From Candidatus Thalassarchaeaceae archaeon (GTDB lineage Archaea; Thermoplasmatota; Poseidoniia; Poseidoniales; Thalassarchaeaceae), in contig JALRLV010000005.1 in assembly GCA_023268715.1 (NCBI GenBank), positions 1 through 64,000 on the forward strand: a stretch of 64,000 nt of DNA, read 5' to 3'. A model generated the notes under the pieces. It did not search any database, was not told the origin of the DNA, and saw only the letters and a list, made by a program, of their open reading frames with translations. The translations under genes and the position numbers were made by a program. This document shows, piece by piece, positions 34,201 to 44,800 of the stretch. Numbering within the stretch: position 1 is the stretch's first letter; the number at the start of each line of letters is the position of its first letter.

Positions 34201-36789
34201 CTGAGTATCATCACCTGCAGTCCAGGTCTCAATTACGCTGAAGTTATCCATGTTTACGATACCAGCGCCTTGATTACCGCCCGTGTATGCTCTGTCAGGC
34301 GCTAGCATTTCTATTGTGTAGACGAAGCGACTTTCTAGGCCGTCGCCCGAACTTACACAGTCTTGGAATTGATATTGCCAATTCCATTTACATGCTCCTC
34401 TATTCGTTCCCGCATAGAGCCCGTCTCCATCGCTGGTTACGTCATAGAATACATTTGGTCGATTCCACCATGAGCCACTGGTTGTCAATGTAGTCCAGGT
34501 ACTGCCATCATACCGTGAGAATGAGCCTTCTGAGCCGACCAAAAGGCCTCCGAAATCATCCATCTCTAGAGATAATACATCATCATCTGGCAGCGAGTTT
34601 GTATCCTGATTCCAAAGATCGGTTATATCACCGGTTAGTCTGTCCACAACAAGAATTCCAAACTCGTACAATCCTATGTATACCACATCGCCGTCCACTG
34701 CTACAGGTGTTGCGTCCAAATCATCAGCCCCGAGTGATTGCCAAGAGCCGATGATGGTGGAAGTTGATAATTCAACTCGCATAACTCCCTTATCAGGAGT
34801 GGCTATGTATGCTATTCCAAATCTGGTTGCGACCGTTCTAACAAGGTCGGAATCTAGGCCATCCGAAGTGGTGATAGTATCCACAAGTGTCATCTGATTG
34901 GTGTCAATAATTGATATCCCAGATTGGCTATGTCCAACTACTAAGTAACCATTTGTATCGTCAAAAGCCAAGGAACTGACGTCGGTTGAGCTCAATCCAG
35001 ATACGGTTCCTATGTAGCTTCCGTCGGTATTGTCCAACCTCAAAACTCCAGCGTTACTTGTTCCAATCCAAACGTGGTCGTTATCGTCTTGCTTAATATC
35101 AACGATTTGGCCTGGATTGCTTACATAATCGCGGATATCGATTGGAATCTTCCAGGCACGATCGGCTTCATCGTATTGGTCAATTATTCGGCCACTTGCA
35201 ACCCAAATCTCTCCACTTTCTCCATCATCAATACGAGATACTACATTCATTCCATCGATAGAAGGCCCACTAACTAGAGTCAGTGTGCCAGCGGGATTCT
35301 CGGCGATCTGCATTCCAAGAGTTCCTGAATCATCACTAAACAGGGCGGTGGAGGAGATAGGCCCTCTTGATGGATGTGCTGGCCAAGAGATGGCCATTGC
35401 GCCATTACCATACAAACCAAGTTGGGACAGTTGATTCTGAGATTGGAAGATTAACGAATTGGTGTCGTAAGCATGAACCGTACTACCTGCGAGAATATGT
35501 AGCCAACCTGGTGTCAAGGATAGGCCGTGAATTTGATTTGAAGCTAGCCAGTTATTCGTCGACCAAGTTGCTATCCAAGATTGCGCGGTTAAGTCCCTTC
35601 GGTTGATACCTGAATCAGCGGTTGCGATCAGGAGATGGTTGCCGACAACCTCGAGGTCGGAGATTTGGTCTGAGGAGAGGAAATTCTGAGTGCTCCAATC
35701 TGTTTGAGAATCAACTGATACAGAAACACTGCCTGAGGAAGAAGAAGTGATGTAATTTAGAATATGAACTCCAGCATTTGTTGTTGCTAAATAAACGCTG
35801 TCGCCAATTATCGTCATGTCAGATGGAGTCTCAATGTTAGTGGTCGGACAGTAATCATAATCACTCCAGACTTCTTCTCCAATCGGCTTGAAGTGAATGC
35901 TACAATTTCCGGCAGCCCAGACCGTTCCGTAATCATCGACGGATATAGAATAGATTCCTGGGTTTTGCAAGCCGGTTGGTTGCCTTAGATTCGGCATTTC
36001 TGAGGAATCGAACAAACTTCGTGAAAGAACAGAACCATCTTCTGTTCCAATAAGTAAAGTTCCAGCATCACTATCTATCGCTAACGATCTTCCCATGATT
36101 CCTATTTCAATATCCACGATTGGTTTTTGAGAACGAGCGTCTAGATGCAGAAGGTCGTCGTCTAACAATATGTACAGTCGGCCATCATTCGGATTTACCG
36201 CAGAATCATGAATATTTATGTCGACTGCAGAATAGGAAACCATCGGGTCAGCCGGCCTTAATGCCTCGATAACCATATCAGTTAGTGTCACTCCAGCTGG
36301 CAATTCCCATGAGGCATCAGAAATTGAGTTGGGCTTCAGATAGGTGCTCAGAGTACCGTTTAGAACACTCGGTGGATTGTCCTGCATCTCATTCTGCTGA
36401 CCGAGGTCTCCGTAACCTCTCCAATCGAGGATTGGAGTTTGAGTGTCCATCAGTGTTATCTGAGGCTCATTTGCCCAGTATCCTGCAGAGCCATTTACTG
36501 CTATCTCGAAGCTTAGATTCGAAATTTGTGCCCCTGGAGCAAATGGCAGAAATAAGTCGCTGTATGCATAGCTGCCATTATCCGGATCGGCTCCGGTAGC
36601 GACCAAATCAATCCATCCGGTGTCATTACTTCCTGAGGCCCCCCATGAAGCCGGTGATAACTCACGAATTTCTTGCTCTGGTTCTAACTGATTTACATCA
36701 GAATATGCAGACCAAGGCAACAAAATCATCAATGTTGCAAGGAGCAAGGCGGACCGGCGCTTACTCAGCAGTTGACGAGGATTAGACAT
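28201..36789 (-). CDS. Giant 2862-residue beta-propeller and Fn3-like surface protein
   Basis: An N-terminal signal sequence (about 12-30, SALLLATLMILLPWSAYS). Residues ~200-1950 are many blades of two-component-regulator-propeller type, with recurring short motifs such as VWIGTSNAGVLRLD, LPSNLVRDFMIYGDHIMIATHGGIGMYN and DDDVLSLEMDDFGGLLVGS. Residues ~2000-2680 are several Fn3-like domains, each with a DRPNDGGG or DVPNDEGG turn and a W-A-Y-R-type strand. One membrane helix lies at about 2698-2720. The ~140-residue C-terminal tail is cytoplasmic and extremely Asp/Glu-rich. Topology is type I. It has no enzyme motif; a sensor, adhesin or cell-envelope scaffold are options. The 8.6-kb frame is uninterrupted, so it is maintained by selection. 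Confidence 0.88.
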   Translation of the reverse strand: MSNPRQLLSKRRSALLLATLMILLPWSAYSDVNQLEPEQEIRELSPASWGASGSNDTGWIDLVATGADPDNGSYAYSDLFLPFAPGAQISNLSFEIAVNGSAGYWANEPQITLMDTQTPILDWRGYGDLGQQNEMQDNPPSVLNGTLSTYLKPNSISDASWELPAGVTLTDMVIEALRPADPMVSYSAVDINIHDSAVNPNDGRLYILLDDDLLHLDARSQKPIVDIEIGIMGRSLAIDSDAGTLLIGTEDGSVLSRSLFDSSEMPNLRQPTGLQNPGIYSISVDDYGTVWAAGNCSIHFKPIGEEVWSDYDYCPTTNIETPSDMTIIGDSVYLATTNAGVHILNYITSSSSGSVSVSVDSQTDWSTQNFLSSDQISDLEVVGNHLLIATADSGINRRDLTAQSWIATWSTNNWLASNQIHGLSLTPGWLHILAGSTVHAYDTNSLIFQSQNQLSQLGLYGNGAMAISWPAHPSRGPISSTALFSDDSGTLGMQIAENPAGTLTLVSGPSIDGMNVVSRIDDGESGEIWVASGRIIDQYDEADRAWKIPIDIRDYVSNPGQIVDIKQDDNDHVWIGTSNAGVLRLDNTDGSYIGTVSGLSSTDVSSLAFDDTNGYLVVGHSQSGISIIDTNQMTLVDTITTSDGLDSDLVRTVATRFGIAYIATPDKGVMRVELSTSTIIGSWQSLGADDLDATPVAVDGDVVYIGLYEFGILVVDRLTGDITDLWNQDTNSLPDDDVLSLEMDDFGGLLVGSEGSFSRYDGSTWTTLTTSGSWWNRPNVFYDVTSDGDGLYAGTNRGACKWNWQYQFQDCVSSGDGLESRFVYTIEMLAPDRAYTGGNQGAGIVNMDNFSVIETWTAGDDTQRARTVKVNDILYLGFENTGIARYDLTNNEWLTTWDGDQGYINDDDVTALVPGLNYGTIWAGGDFGLTLIDVINDVVLISWDRGSNSNGPTLSNSIPADIEIYGDILHYSTQRSTSWWGGGSDSIFRINLTTNTSLTTIEVDDRTGWNGVINGIGIVDDQLWIGIRPTQTWNDGDGTIVRWNMTSEAWEDDLSTIGNVLRVNARFLGECFPLNTSSCELWVAYGNFILRRFNADTMTLLDEWTDIEGPIRGMEEYQGEYLFASMNGILRWDPVNETWLDSWTPGDGLPSNTEEEFYSMKVIGNDLWAGNMESSGWNSNAQILRKDGTTGSWSSWDLGTGDIPDGYAADIGFCDDIVHVSIGARFWWGNQGGVARYDLVDHDSDSITNEWISAMTSGNSGLSNNDPRAVTCDEANDILYIAYDTEGVGIDRYNYNTNTYLSTLTSADGISEDRIFPGGLLHDNNVLLAAHQYDNQGGISRLITSGTATANGQVLDPGMDGCSIDRAPSSTGQVIYAVGRSGQTTGLNRVDRLDSSGLIASGYDELAGLTSGRVMEIISNDTHVWITSALDTSSFYGSSVLQGELLTNGSVRWEYGYNFQQDVVNEMTLDGETLWVSTAGRGLKAIDLKQRRIVSTPPALHAQMDGMIIENNTMYVGLMGNEGSAAGFQTFDTVARQWGYGSLIAGLPSNLVRDFMIYGDHIMIATHGGIGMYNTTRDDWDNPITTIDGLPSPIITHLHSINTTIQGGGKVLAGGAAGITVLHESNLSVLNTLGFNDGLMGNTVSGITEAGPVSRVIQNPDGTNSTIYHDAAIFISHNGQGPTRPGVAAWDLATDMVNGTYNIDMIPSNDVRAIVADDWGVHVATDVAPLVHWNGSTMQMETGVSSNSLLSWPPYEMHSDGQYLVVMSPRGLDVVDVNGRHEVVSNRVITGLQGGHIDFNGFYAVGNDGLHVYKPTISLQETARENQRRADPLTLLYSGRTWDITNTTHPGMATVLVTPENPIQIPESSSASAPGKLPMHVETMTMLAPQRGAWVWARSTSLNYTGSWDLAASNGGIQQAFQSAISAVGPGTSSAILHVQMQSPQDGAMQVRITYDWERIEVPTIITNLVDRPNDGGGVIEASWLPAEDAAWHAYRLYVWDSTADPLWEPTEEDLGSFSTYVRSEFWSRTNATITRADNAGVTEELRDDRQYRAAVVIEYADGSLGVPMTYSQNITPTDEVPAAPAWMTANPASGGAAGTIFLEWAACTELDPDRVRIWAVQQEITSVVGLSDPLEFHWSTGNTTALQLEGGVPYWFAAVCVDEAGQSSINNATIIGPVVTAGGLDDGIPPMPITGTTAIDVPNDEGGRINVTWDANTEEDCTYYAVYALPASGWQPPATVDGWPVAGYTDNCETTSIIIDSLGTGRLIDGTVYWIGVVAFDDWGNGDVDNVLVVDATPEADFDGEAVPPDRVRGLAAWDHPDDDGSAIDIRWNRSSADDFSFYTVWVSEFPLNDVTEIWESCNETPSECGLVVINQRQFGVNFQLEYTAESALYGSSFDTLQLAPIQSMIPLYVTVTVHDISGNVHLSGLSEHMVIITPMDNRGDVSPPDRLQAPVLRDRPNDAGNAMFVEFPSSDASDIAEYRIYAVIDTPVLLQRIDDLQPAMVVDREQDLPVLLTEFSAYGDDIATPLVPNRRIYVAVVAVDSSGNSWTDNLASNWIELADELSADPCPECPDVSGIRASWNAAGSLIEVTWDNAENSLYASYYAFVSIESFDDTRNASLVKSGIRDTILILNEFNGEMIDREETYWIEIVTYNGEVHTFYADPVEVPPWEESSFGTTQPGDDAAGESWVDRILAGDMNMVIIALSVAMFLIGAMMFIRPRGDSAPEPWEMGALEVELEEQIEREAAGLTEDEDFGTDDLEIDGGLVANARRNDSDSSVESNSDYTETMASAGVQLEDDLGPTPYADSGVMDELLGDEDEDLDLGDLDDMADDLNFDDLDEEESEDDDIDTSFLDEML

Positions 36790-36977
36790 GGCTACGAGTA
36801 ATCGGCCTACTTCTACCCATTAAGAAAGGGTGGGTTTGTTGATTTACACATGATTCTCCCTCTAATGAGGGAGTAGAGATTGTGGAAAGCACATTTCCAA
36901 GGGCCGATAAACCACTCGAATTCTGTAGGATAGCATCAAAGAGGGAGGCATTGCCCGAAGGTTCTCGAGGAGTTGGC

Positions 36978-39260
36978 ATGGTCGAGGACAGACTGCGGGA
37001 AGAAGCGTTGGAATACCACGCTGCTGAACCAGCCGGAAAAATCCGTGTCGAGCCCACGAAACCACACGGAACAGCTCGTGAGCTTTCGCTGGCATATTCT
37101 CCGGGTGTTGCATATCCCTGCGAAGAGATTGCTGAGAACCCAGATGATGCCTACAAGTACACATCCAAAGGAAATTTAGTTGCAGTTGTCAGTAATGGTA
37201 CTGCAGTTCTTGGTTTGGGAGATATTGGTGCACTTGCCGGAAAGCCGGTTATGGAAGGAAAGGGCCTCTTGTTCAAGGCATTCGCCGACATTGATGTTTT
37301 CGACATCGAAGTTGACAGGACTGATGTTGACGAATTTGTCGAAGCGGTAAAGGCGATTGCCCCTACTTTCGGAGGAATCAACCTTGAGGATATCAAGGCA
37401 CCAGAATGCTTCGAAATCGAACGACGGCTAGTCGCAGAATTAGATATTCCAGTAATGCATGACGATCAGCATGGCACCGCAATTATTTCTGGTGCTGCCC
37501 TAATCAATGGATTGGAAGTCGTTGAGAAAGATGTTTCAGACGTTAAAGTAGTGATTTCTGGCGCTGGTGCTAGTGCAATTTCTTGCGCTCAGCACTACCT
37601 TCGTCTAGGGGTAAGTACGGATAATTTGCTAATGTGCGATAGCAAGGGGATTCTCACCAAATCACGTGGTGATAATGGTGAGTTAAACGAATACAAACTC
37701 GCCTTTGCAAGAGATGTTGAAGACGGCGGATTAGCCGAGGCAATGGTCGATGCAGATGTATTCCTTGGCCTATCCAAGGGAGGACTCGTCTCGGGAGAGA
37801 TGGTCAAATCTATGTCTGAACGACCATTGATTTTCGCTCTCGCAAACCCTGACCCTGAGATTCTACCAACCGATGTGCAATCAGTCCGTGATGATGCAAT
37901 CATAGCAACCGGCCGCTCAGACTTCCCAAACCAGATTAACAACGTGCTCGGATTCCCTTACATCTTCCGTGGCGCATTGGACGTGCGTGCTACAGAAATC
38001 ACAGAAGGAATGAAAATGGCCGCGACCAAGGCTCTGGCGGCTTTGGCCAAGGAGCCAGTACCTGACGAAGTAGCCGCAGCATATGCGGGAGAACAAATGC
38101 AATTTGGACCCGAATACCTGATTCCAAAACCGTTCGATGCACGTGTCTTAATTTGGGAAGCCAGCGCAGTGGCGCAAGCAGCTGTAGATGAGGGAATGGC
38201 GCGAATTAGTGCTGAGGAATTCGACGTTCAGAAGTACAGAGAGGATCTTGAGGCGAGGTTAGGATTAACTCGTTCAATTATGCGGCACGTAATCAATCAA
38301 GCAAGGAAAGACAGGAAGAAAGTTGTCTTCTCAGAAGGTGAAGAACCGACCATCATCAAGGCTGCTGCTCAATGTATGGTCGAGGGAATATGCGACCCCA
38401 TACTTCTGGGCCATCCTGAGCGTATTGAGGCTGTAAAGGAAGAGCTTGGGCTCACTTTTGATTGTGAAATTATCGACGTTAGATACGACCCTCGCAGGCG
38501 TGGAGATTATGCAGATGAATTACACAAACTTCGTGGACGTAAAGGACTAACACGAAGGGACGCTATTAACCAACTGAAGTCACCGAATTACTTTGGTCCA
38601 ATGATGGTACACTGTGGAGACGCTGATGGATATCTTGGAGGAATCGCACATAACTATCCAGATATCGTAAAACCATGCCTACAAACAATTGGCCCTGACC
38701 CTTCTTCGCATCGAATTGTCGGGCTATACATGATGACTGTGAATGGTCAGTTGATGTTCATTGCAGATGCAACTATCAACATTTATCCAGATGCGAGAAC
38801 GCTGGCAGAAATTGCTATTCAAACCGCCAAGGTTGCTCGAAGATTTGGAGTTAGTCCAAAGGTTGCTATGCTTTCATTCTCGAATTTTGGTACCTCAAAC
38901 GAATTGCGTACTGACCGAATTGAGGAAGCCATCGCAATGGCTCGTGAATTAGATCGCGGTCTAGTTATTGATGGCCCAATGCAGGCAGATACTGCTCTTG
39001 TTCCTGACCGTCAGAATGAGTTCCCATTCATGGAATTTGATGGACCAGCGAATGTTTTGGTGTGCCCTAACCTTGCGTCGGCAAATATTGCCTACAAATT
39101 GCTTCAGAGAATTGCGGGGGCAGAAATGACTGGTCCAATTCTAGAAGGTCTAGCCAAGCCTGCTCACGTACTCCAGCGGGGAGACTCAGTTAGGCAGGTC
39201 GTCCACATGGCCGCAATAACTGCCGTAGATGCACAAAGGCACGCAAGACAGCGACTGTGA
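36978..39260 (+). CDS. maeB: NAD(P)-dependent malic enzyme, MaeB type with phosphotransacetylase domain
   Basis: The malic-enzyme half (residues 1-~420) has the substrate and metal motifs [52 protein letters not shown] and the nucleotide site [19 protein letters not shown] phosphotransacetylase-like domain follows ([45 protein letters not shown]); in MaeB-type enzymes it is regulatory, binding acetyl-CoA. The enzyme converts malate to pyruvate and CO2. I use the ATG at 36978, with GAGGAG five bases upstream and a family-like N terminus; the frame extends back to a GTG at 36882. Typical length for MaeB is about 760, as here. Bacterial-type gene; it is monocistronic and flanked by convergent or divergent genes. 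Confidence 0.94.
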   Translation: MVEDRLREEALEYHAAEPAGKIRVEPTKPHGTARELSLAYSPGVAYPCEEIAENPDDAYKYTSKGNLVAVVSNGTAVLGLGDIGALAGKPVMEGKGLLFKAFADIDVFDIEVDRTDVDEFVEAVKAIAPTFGGINLEDIKAPECFEIERRLVAELDIPVMHDDQHGTAIISGAALINGLEVVEKDVSDVKVVISGAGASAISCAQHYLRLGVSTDNLLMCDSKGILTKSRGDNGELNEYKLAFARDVEDGGLAEAMVDADVFLGLSKGGLVSGEMVKSMSERPLIFALANPDPEILPTDVQSVRDDAIIATGRSDFPNQINNVLGFPYIFRGALDVRATEITEGMKMAATKALAALAKEPVPDEVAAAYAGEQMQFGPEYLIPKPFDARVLIWEASAVAQAAVDEGMARISAEEFDVQKYREDLEARLGLTRSIMRHVINQARKDRKKVVFSEGEEPTIIKAAAQCMVEGICDPILLGHPERIEAVKEELGLTFDCEIIDVRYDPRRRGDYADELHKLRGRKGLTRRDAINQLKSPNYFGPMMVHCGDADGYLGGIAHNYPDIVKPCLQTIGPDPSSHRIVGLYMMTVNGQLMFIADATINIYPDARTLAEIAIQTAKVARRFGVSPKVAMLSFSNFGTSNELRTDRIEEAIAMARELDRGLVIDGPMQADTALVPDRQNEFPFMEFDGPANVLVCPNLASANIAYKLLQRIAGAEMTGPILEGLAKPAHVLQRGDSVRQVVHMAAITAVDAQRHARQRL

Positions 39261-39326
39261 ATAAAATAGCAGCAATCACTGCAATCTCTTCCAGCATTGA
39301 ATTCCCTCTGCAATTTTATTCACCTC

Positions 39327-40097
39327 TCAAAGATTTGGTGGAGATTCTACTTCCTCATAGAGAATTGTGATCGATTGATCGATGTCTATGAAATCTTGCC
39401 CACTATCATAACTAATTCTAAGGTCGTGAATTTCATTTGTTATTCTGTGATGAACCTTCCAATTTGCGATTTCACCTTCGTCAACAGTTGTTGGACGAAC
39501 CAAGCAGGCGTACTCCGCTTCATCGAAAAGACGCCAAGTGATTTCCACTTCTCTACCGCCTCCAACATTCTCGATTAAGTGTGGATTTTCCACATTTGAG
39601 TCAATAATTATCATCAAAGGATACGGCCCCCCATTATTCGGTATTGAGTCAATTTCAAATGAAATAGGCTCATTCGTATTATCTTCATTCCATACGATAT
39701 TAAGTTCGATTCTAACAGTAATCGTCAGATTCTCTTTTGACCCTGACTGGTCGATAGCAAATGCATCTAATTGGTATATTCCGTGCTCGGAGAATTCGAC
39801 CGAGACCGTTTGTGATGATTCTGCTTCTGCTAAAATCGGACTCCGGCCATCATTCGGATCAATTCCAAAACGAACTAACTTATGCTCTGAGCGTGTTATT
39901 GAAAAATCGAAATCAAGGATGACATTTGATTTAGATTGTAAATCTCCATCAACGTATGTTTCAACTATCGTACCATTTGTATATTCATAATTTACCATTA
40001 ATTCAATACCACTATTTTCCTGTGAATTGGAGATGCATCCAACAGTTGTAGAGGACAGTAAGAATACTGCCAATATAGCAACTGGGTTGATGGGCAC
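39327..40097 (-). CDS. Putative lipoprotein
   Basis: 256 residues. The N terminus MPINPVAILAVFLLSSTTVGC has a hydrophobic core followed by a lipobox-like TTVGC, so Cys21 may be lipid-modified and the rest exposed outside the membrane. The mature part is beta-rich: a PKD- or Ig-like strand pattern with VEFSEHGIYQLDAFAID resembles the later strands of PKD domains, and there is one more cysteine near the C terminus. No enzymatic motif is visible and I recognise no family. It is convergent with maeB and downstream of pckA on the same strand (59-base gap). Confidence 0.7.
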   Translation of the reverse strand: MPINPVAILAVFLLSSTTVGCISNSQENSGIELMVNYEYTNGTIVETYVDGDLQSKSNVILDFDFSITRSEHKLVRFGIDPNDGRSPILAEAESSQTVSVEFSEHGIYQLDAFAIDQSGSKENLTITVRIELNIVWNEDNTNEPISFEIDSIPNNGGPYPLMIIIDSNVENPHLIENVGGGREVEITWRLFDEAEYACLVRPTTVDEGEIANWKVHHRITNEIHDLRISYDSGQDFIDIDQSITILYEEVESPPNL

Positions 40098-40155
40098 AAT
40101 TGATTCGAATCATTTTCAGATATAACCAAACTGGTTTGCCGTTCTAACACAGATT

Positions 40156-41772
40156 TCAAATTAGAACCTTGGGGGACGAAGCTAAAACTTCCTCGCTACA
40201 TCCTTCTTCGTACTGTTGGAAATTTTCCCTAAACATCTGGGCGAGAAGATTCGCTACATTGTCATATCTTTGCTTGTCAGACCATGTCTCCCTCGGTTGG
40301 AGTATTTCACTCGGTACACCTTGACATTCTAGCGGTACAGAGAAGCCAAATCGTTCGTCCTTGACAAATACTACGTCTTCTAAGTCACCACGTAATGCTG
40401 CATTCAACAGAGCTCGAGTCCAGCGAATTTTAATTCGATTAGATTCGCCGTATCCGCCTGCTACCCAACCAGTGTTAATCAACCAGCAGTTGGCATTTTG
40501 TTCGCTGATTTTCTTCGAAAGCAAATCTGCGTAAATACTTGGATGGCGGGGCATAAACGGCGCACCAAAACAGGTTGAGAATGTTGCTTGAGGTTCGGTT
40601 ACCCCTATTTCTGTTCCAGCAACCTTTGCGGTATAACCTGACATAAAGTGGTAAGCGGCTTGATCTGGAGTTAATCGTGATAAGGGAGGCAAAACTCCGA
40701 AGGCGTCACAGGTCAAGAAAACTACATTCTTTGGATGACCTGCAGTGGAATCTGCAGTTCTATTTTCTATGGCTTCTATAGGATAAGACGCTCGAGTATT
40801 CTGAGTAAGAGTTCCATCCTCAAAATCTGGAATTCCATTGGAATCAAGGATTACATTCTCCAAAATGGTCCCCGGCATTCTGGTTGTTGCGTGGATTTCT
40901 GGTTCATCTTCCTCAGACAAACCGATTAATTTGGCATAGCACCCTCCTTCAAAATTGAATACACCGTCATCTGACCAACCATGTTCGTCATCACCAACTA
41001 ATGCTCTGTGAGGATCTGCGGAAAGAGTCGTCTTTCCTGTCCCGGATAATCCAAAGAATAGGGCAGACTCTTCACCATCTGTGTTTGCGGAGCAATGCAT
41101 TGGCATTATTCCTCTTTCAGGTAGAATGTGATTCATTATGGTGAAGATTGCTTTCTTGATTTCCCCGGCATAATGTGTTCCACCAATAATTACCAAACCT
41201 CTGTCTAAGGCCAATATTACGAAGACCCCGGAATTTACGCCATCATCTTCAGGGTCAGCCATTAAATCAGGAGCGTGCAAAATTGTGTATTCGGGGACGT
41301 GGTCATTCAATTCAGAAGGGTCACTGCGAACGAACATGTTGTGGAAGAAGCCGGCGTGCCAAGCCTTCTCGGTAACTAGTCGGACAGGCATTGCATAATC
41401 TGCATCTGCGCCGCAATGTGCGTCTTTGACGAATAATTGGTCTGCTGAATTTAGGTGAGATTGCACCTTCTTGAGAAGATTCTCAAAAACCCAGCGACTA
41501 GTTGGGCGATTCACCTTACCCCACCAAACATGGTCTGCATATCCTGGTTCATCTACGATGAATCGGTCGTTTGGTGAACGTCCAGTGCGTTCTCCGGTGG
41601 TTGCGAGTAAGACACCGTGAGCTGTCATCTCTGCTTCACCTCGCTGTACAGCAGTTTGATGCAATTCATCCGAGGACAGGTTCCAATGTACTGAGCCCCT
41701 AGGATTCAACCCGTGCATCGACAAAGGGGTCGCTGAGGCGGCGGTGGTGGACGAGCGCGAGGTGCTCTCCAT
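40156..41772 (-). CDS. pckA: Phosphoenolpyruvate carboxykinase (ATP)
   Basis: 538 residues, the normal length of the ATP-dependent enzyme. The substrate region RSPNDRFIVDEP, the kinase-1a P-loop GLSGTGKTTLSAD, the metal-binding kinase-2 WSDDGVFNFEGGCYAK and the adenine-binding TRASYPI region are all intact. It interconverts oxaloacetate + ATP with PEP + CO2 + ADP, the entry to gluconeogenesis. Most archaea with PEPCK use the GTP type or PEP synthase, so the ATP type points to bacterial origin. The first ~20 residues (Ser/Thr/Ala-rich) are dispensable, and MHGLNPRGSVHWNLS at residue 19 is an alternative start. Divergent from the 1276-residue membrane-protein gene. Confidence 0.95.
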   Translation of the reverse strand: MESTSRSSTTAASATPLSMHGLNPRGSVHWNLSSDELHQTAVQRGEAEMTAHGVLLATTGERTGRSPNDRFIVDEPGYADHVWWGKVNRPTSRWVFENLLKKVQSHLNSADQLFVKDAHCGADADYAMPVRLVTEKAWHAGFFHNMFVRSDPSELNDHVPEYTILHAPDLMADPEDDGVNSGVFVILALDRGLVIIGGTHYAGEIKKAIFTIMNHILPERGIMPMHCSANTDGEESALFFGLSGTGKTTLSADPHRALVGDDEHGWSDDGVFNFEGGCYAKLIGLSEEDEPEIHATTRMPGTILENVILDSNGIPDFEDGTLTQNTRASYPIEAIENRTADSTAGHPKNVVFLTCDAFGVLPPLSRLTPDQAAYHFMSGYTAKVAGTEIGVTEPQATFSTCFGAPFMPRHPSIYADLLSKKISEQNANCWLINTGWVAGGYGESNRIKIRWTRALLNAALRGDLEDVVFVKDERFGFSVPLECQGVPSEILQPRETWSDKQRYDNVANLLAQMFRENFQQYEEGCSEEVLASSPKVLI

Positions 41773-41830
41773 GCATCGTGCCTCAGATGTTTACCTTTCA
41801 ACCATTACGGATAACCCGTTGAGATGATTT

Positions 41831-44800
41831 ATGCAATATATCGGAATTCAACTATCTCCAACGGGGATGCGATTATCGTCGAATGCCGTTCCTCGCGAGC
41901 GCGTGAGCGATGAGAAGGACGACCGCGTGATTCGCGAACGTCGATTCAAAATCGGAGCAAACCTAGATATCGGAGACCTAGGTATAGTTGAAAAAACTGA
42001 GAAAGTTGCGGCCTCAAATCATCTCGAATCCGAAAAAAAAGATATCGAAGAAGTGGATGAGGCTCTAGGCGATATCTTCGACCTCTTCAAAGAAAAATCT
42101 GGCGACCAAGCAGGAGCGATAGCTGCTGACGGAACAGTGGCTAGTGCTCCAGAGGATGATATTGTTACCTCGATGGCAAAGGATGGTGAAAGACGGGTAA
42201 ATTGGTCACTTATGGTGTCTATGATATTCGTCTTTAGTGCTCTAAGCGTGGTTGCGGGAACGGCGTTCCCGCCAATGATTTCATTGGTATTACTGCTAAT
42301 TCTAGCAGGTGTAGGATTTGCTTTTGGAGAACGATGGGTTCCTGACAAGAATTTGCACTTACTTGGCGTTTCTTGGGTCATAATTTCGATGAAGGTCCTC
42401 TACGGCCTTGCAATCGAACTAAATCGGTGGGAATTAGGTGGTTTCCTTCCCATATCTGTAGAGGTTCTAGCGATTCTATTGTTATTGCTCGTTGCCCTAA
42501 ACGTATTCATTGCTTATCGGCATGATCACGATGCAATCGCAGCACAGGCGACTCTCGTTCTATTGGCTATTGGCTCTACTGCTGGCTCAATTGGAGGAGA
42601 AGTTGGAGTCGCGGTGATGATTTTATTGGCTACCTTGTTACTCCATGGTCTAGCGCTTCACAGAGGCTCGGGAAATCTCGCCGCGCTGGGAGTGGCGGCT
42701 TCGAATCTGTGGATTGGTATGCATGCAATTACAGGTGGATTTACTGCTGGTTCCTTGGTTATTGAACCTCTTGATACGCCACTAATTCTATTCCTATTAT
42801 TGATGCTCGTATCCGGAATTAACGCCGCTATGGCAGCGCGTTTTGCCAGAGAAGAAAACTGGTTCTCGGAGGGATTCAAGGCGGCCGGACTTGGTCAACC
42901 TGGACTTTGGGGAGTTTCGATTTCCCTCGGAATGATTGGAGCATTAATGGCCGTTGCATCAAGTCGAGAAGATTCCGGATATGCATTAGGAATGGTGACC
43001 TTTCTTGCTGGCGCATTTGGAGGTTCATACCTCGTTGTAAGAGGGGTTGAAAGGCTAAGAGTAAGCATACCTCTATTGGTTGGAGCCACGTTATTTTCTA
43101 TGTTCCTAATCTTTGGAGATTATACAGAAGCAGTATCATTTTTCGACCGTTATGAGACATTCACAATTTTCGCCGCTATTCTGACCGCATTTGTCATTTT
43201 ACGGGACCAAAATCACGTCACTGATCGTGTGTTATGGGTTGGTTCGGTTGGCATTCTGGTATTGTTGGTTGTACTAATCCCGGCAAAACCCGAAGCAAAT
43301 GGAGGGGATGGAGGATTGGTTCTCCTGGGGCTTCTAACCACGCTCCACGTAGGTACTGCAATTCTCGCAATAATGCGACAGGCACCTTCTCTAGCTGGCG
43401 CTACAGTACTACTCCCATGGTCTTGGGTCTTGTTGCAGGAATTTGTGGTCGAGTCATTCCGAACCGTGATTATAGCAAACGGTTGGACCGATCCTGGAAA
43501 TCTCATTGACCTAGCCACAACTCCGTTCGCGGCCTATCTCATTATCTCAATAGTTCTGATGCTTATTGTAAATTTACAGTTAGGGGAGACCGGAGTCAAT
43601 TTGGCAGCAGGATTTCTTGGAATTACAGAAGTATCAGCCTCTATTCGAGATTCGGGAGCATTGCAATTGTGGTCGATTGGATTGTGGTTACCTATGGTCA
43701 CCATCGTAGTCATGGCTCATGCTGGTGGTTTTACCGCAATTACCCTCTTGGCTGTGGTTTCAGTTGTATCATTATCCCACTTAGGTGCCGAATTTGCTGG
43801 GAAAAGACTCGGTGGACCAATTGCACTCTTGGGAATAATTGCGGTCAGTGCGGCTGTACTTGGTTGGAGGCATGGATTAGATGAAATGTGGATTATTCTC
43901 ATGCTTTTTGCTACTGCCTCAATTCTCTATCGAGGAGACCCTGAGAACGAGCCGGTATTCACCAATGGAATGGCTCTAATGTCCCTTCCACTAATTATTG
44001 CAATATCCACCAAAGAACCTAGCCGTATTCTAGAATCTACTGATTCCATACCCAATTTCGACCTGTCATTGACTTCCGTTACTTGCACCGGTTTGGTGAT
44101 GGCATTCTATCTCCCTCGTGCGGAGAAGATGGAAAAATTGCTCAAACCAGCGGCGGCAGCTCTTTGGTTGCTGGTGATTGCAATCGGACTTTCTTTACAA
44201 TTGGAAAACGCAACCTCGACAATGGCTGGCATCGGTTTGTTTGCATTGAGCGCATTATGGCTTGTTGCTCGAGGAGAAATTAGAGCTGAACTGAAGACTT
44301 TATCCCAAAGAGAACAACTTTTGGCAATCGCCGGTCAAGACAACGTCAAAAAATTGAGTCTAGGAACTGGGCAATTAGACACCTATGATCCAAAAAGAGT
44401 GGAACTAGAACAAAAGCGCAAGAAGAGGAGAGATCTAACCACAACGGAAGATGATTCCGAATTGTACACTACAGATGTATCTCATAGACCAACAATTGTT
44501 CTTTTGGTTTTATTCCTAGTTCTCGGTTCTGTAATCGTATGGGGCCTGTTATTCTCTTCATCTCCTTTCATTCTACTTACCGCCGGAATTTTCGCAACCA
44601 TTTTGGTTGCAATCGCTAGATTACGAACCAAACAACTCGACCTTGATTTGCCAACAGTAATGGGAATCGAAATGCCGATAGCATACTCAATTATTGGACT
44701 AATAGTTGCATTAATCTCAGGTCATTTGGGGCCTGGAGCGAGCAATAAGGAACTACTAGACTTAGCAGTAGTGACAATCCTAATTCTACAATTTGTGATT

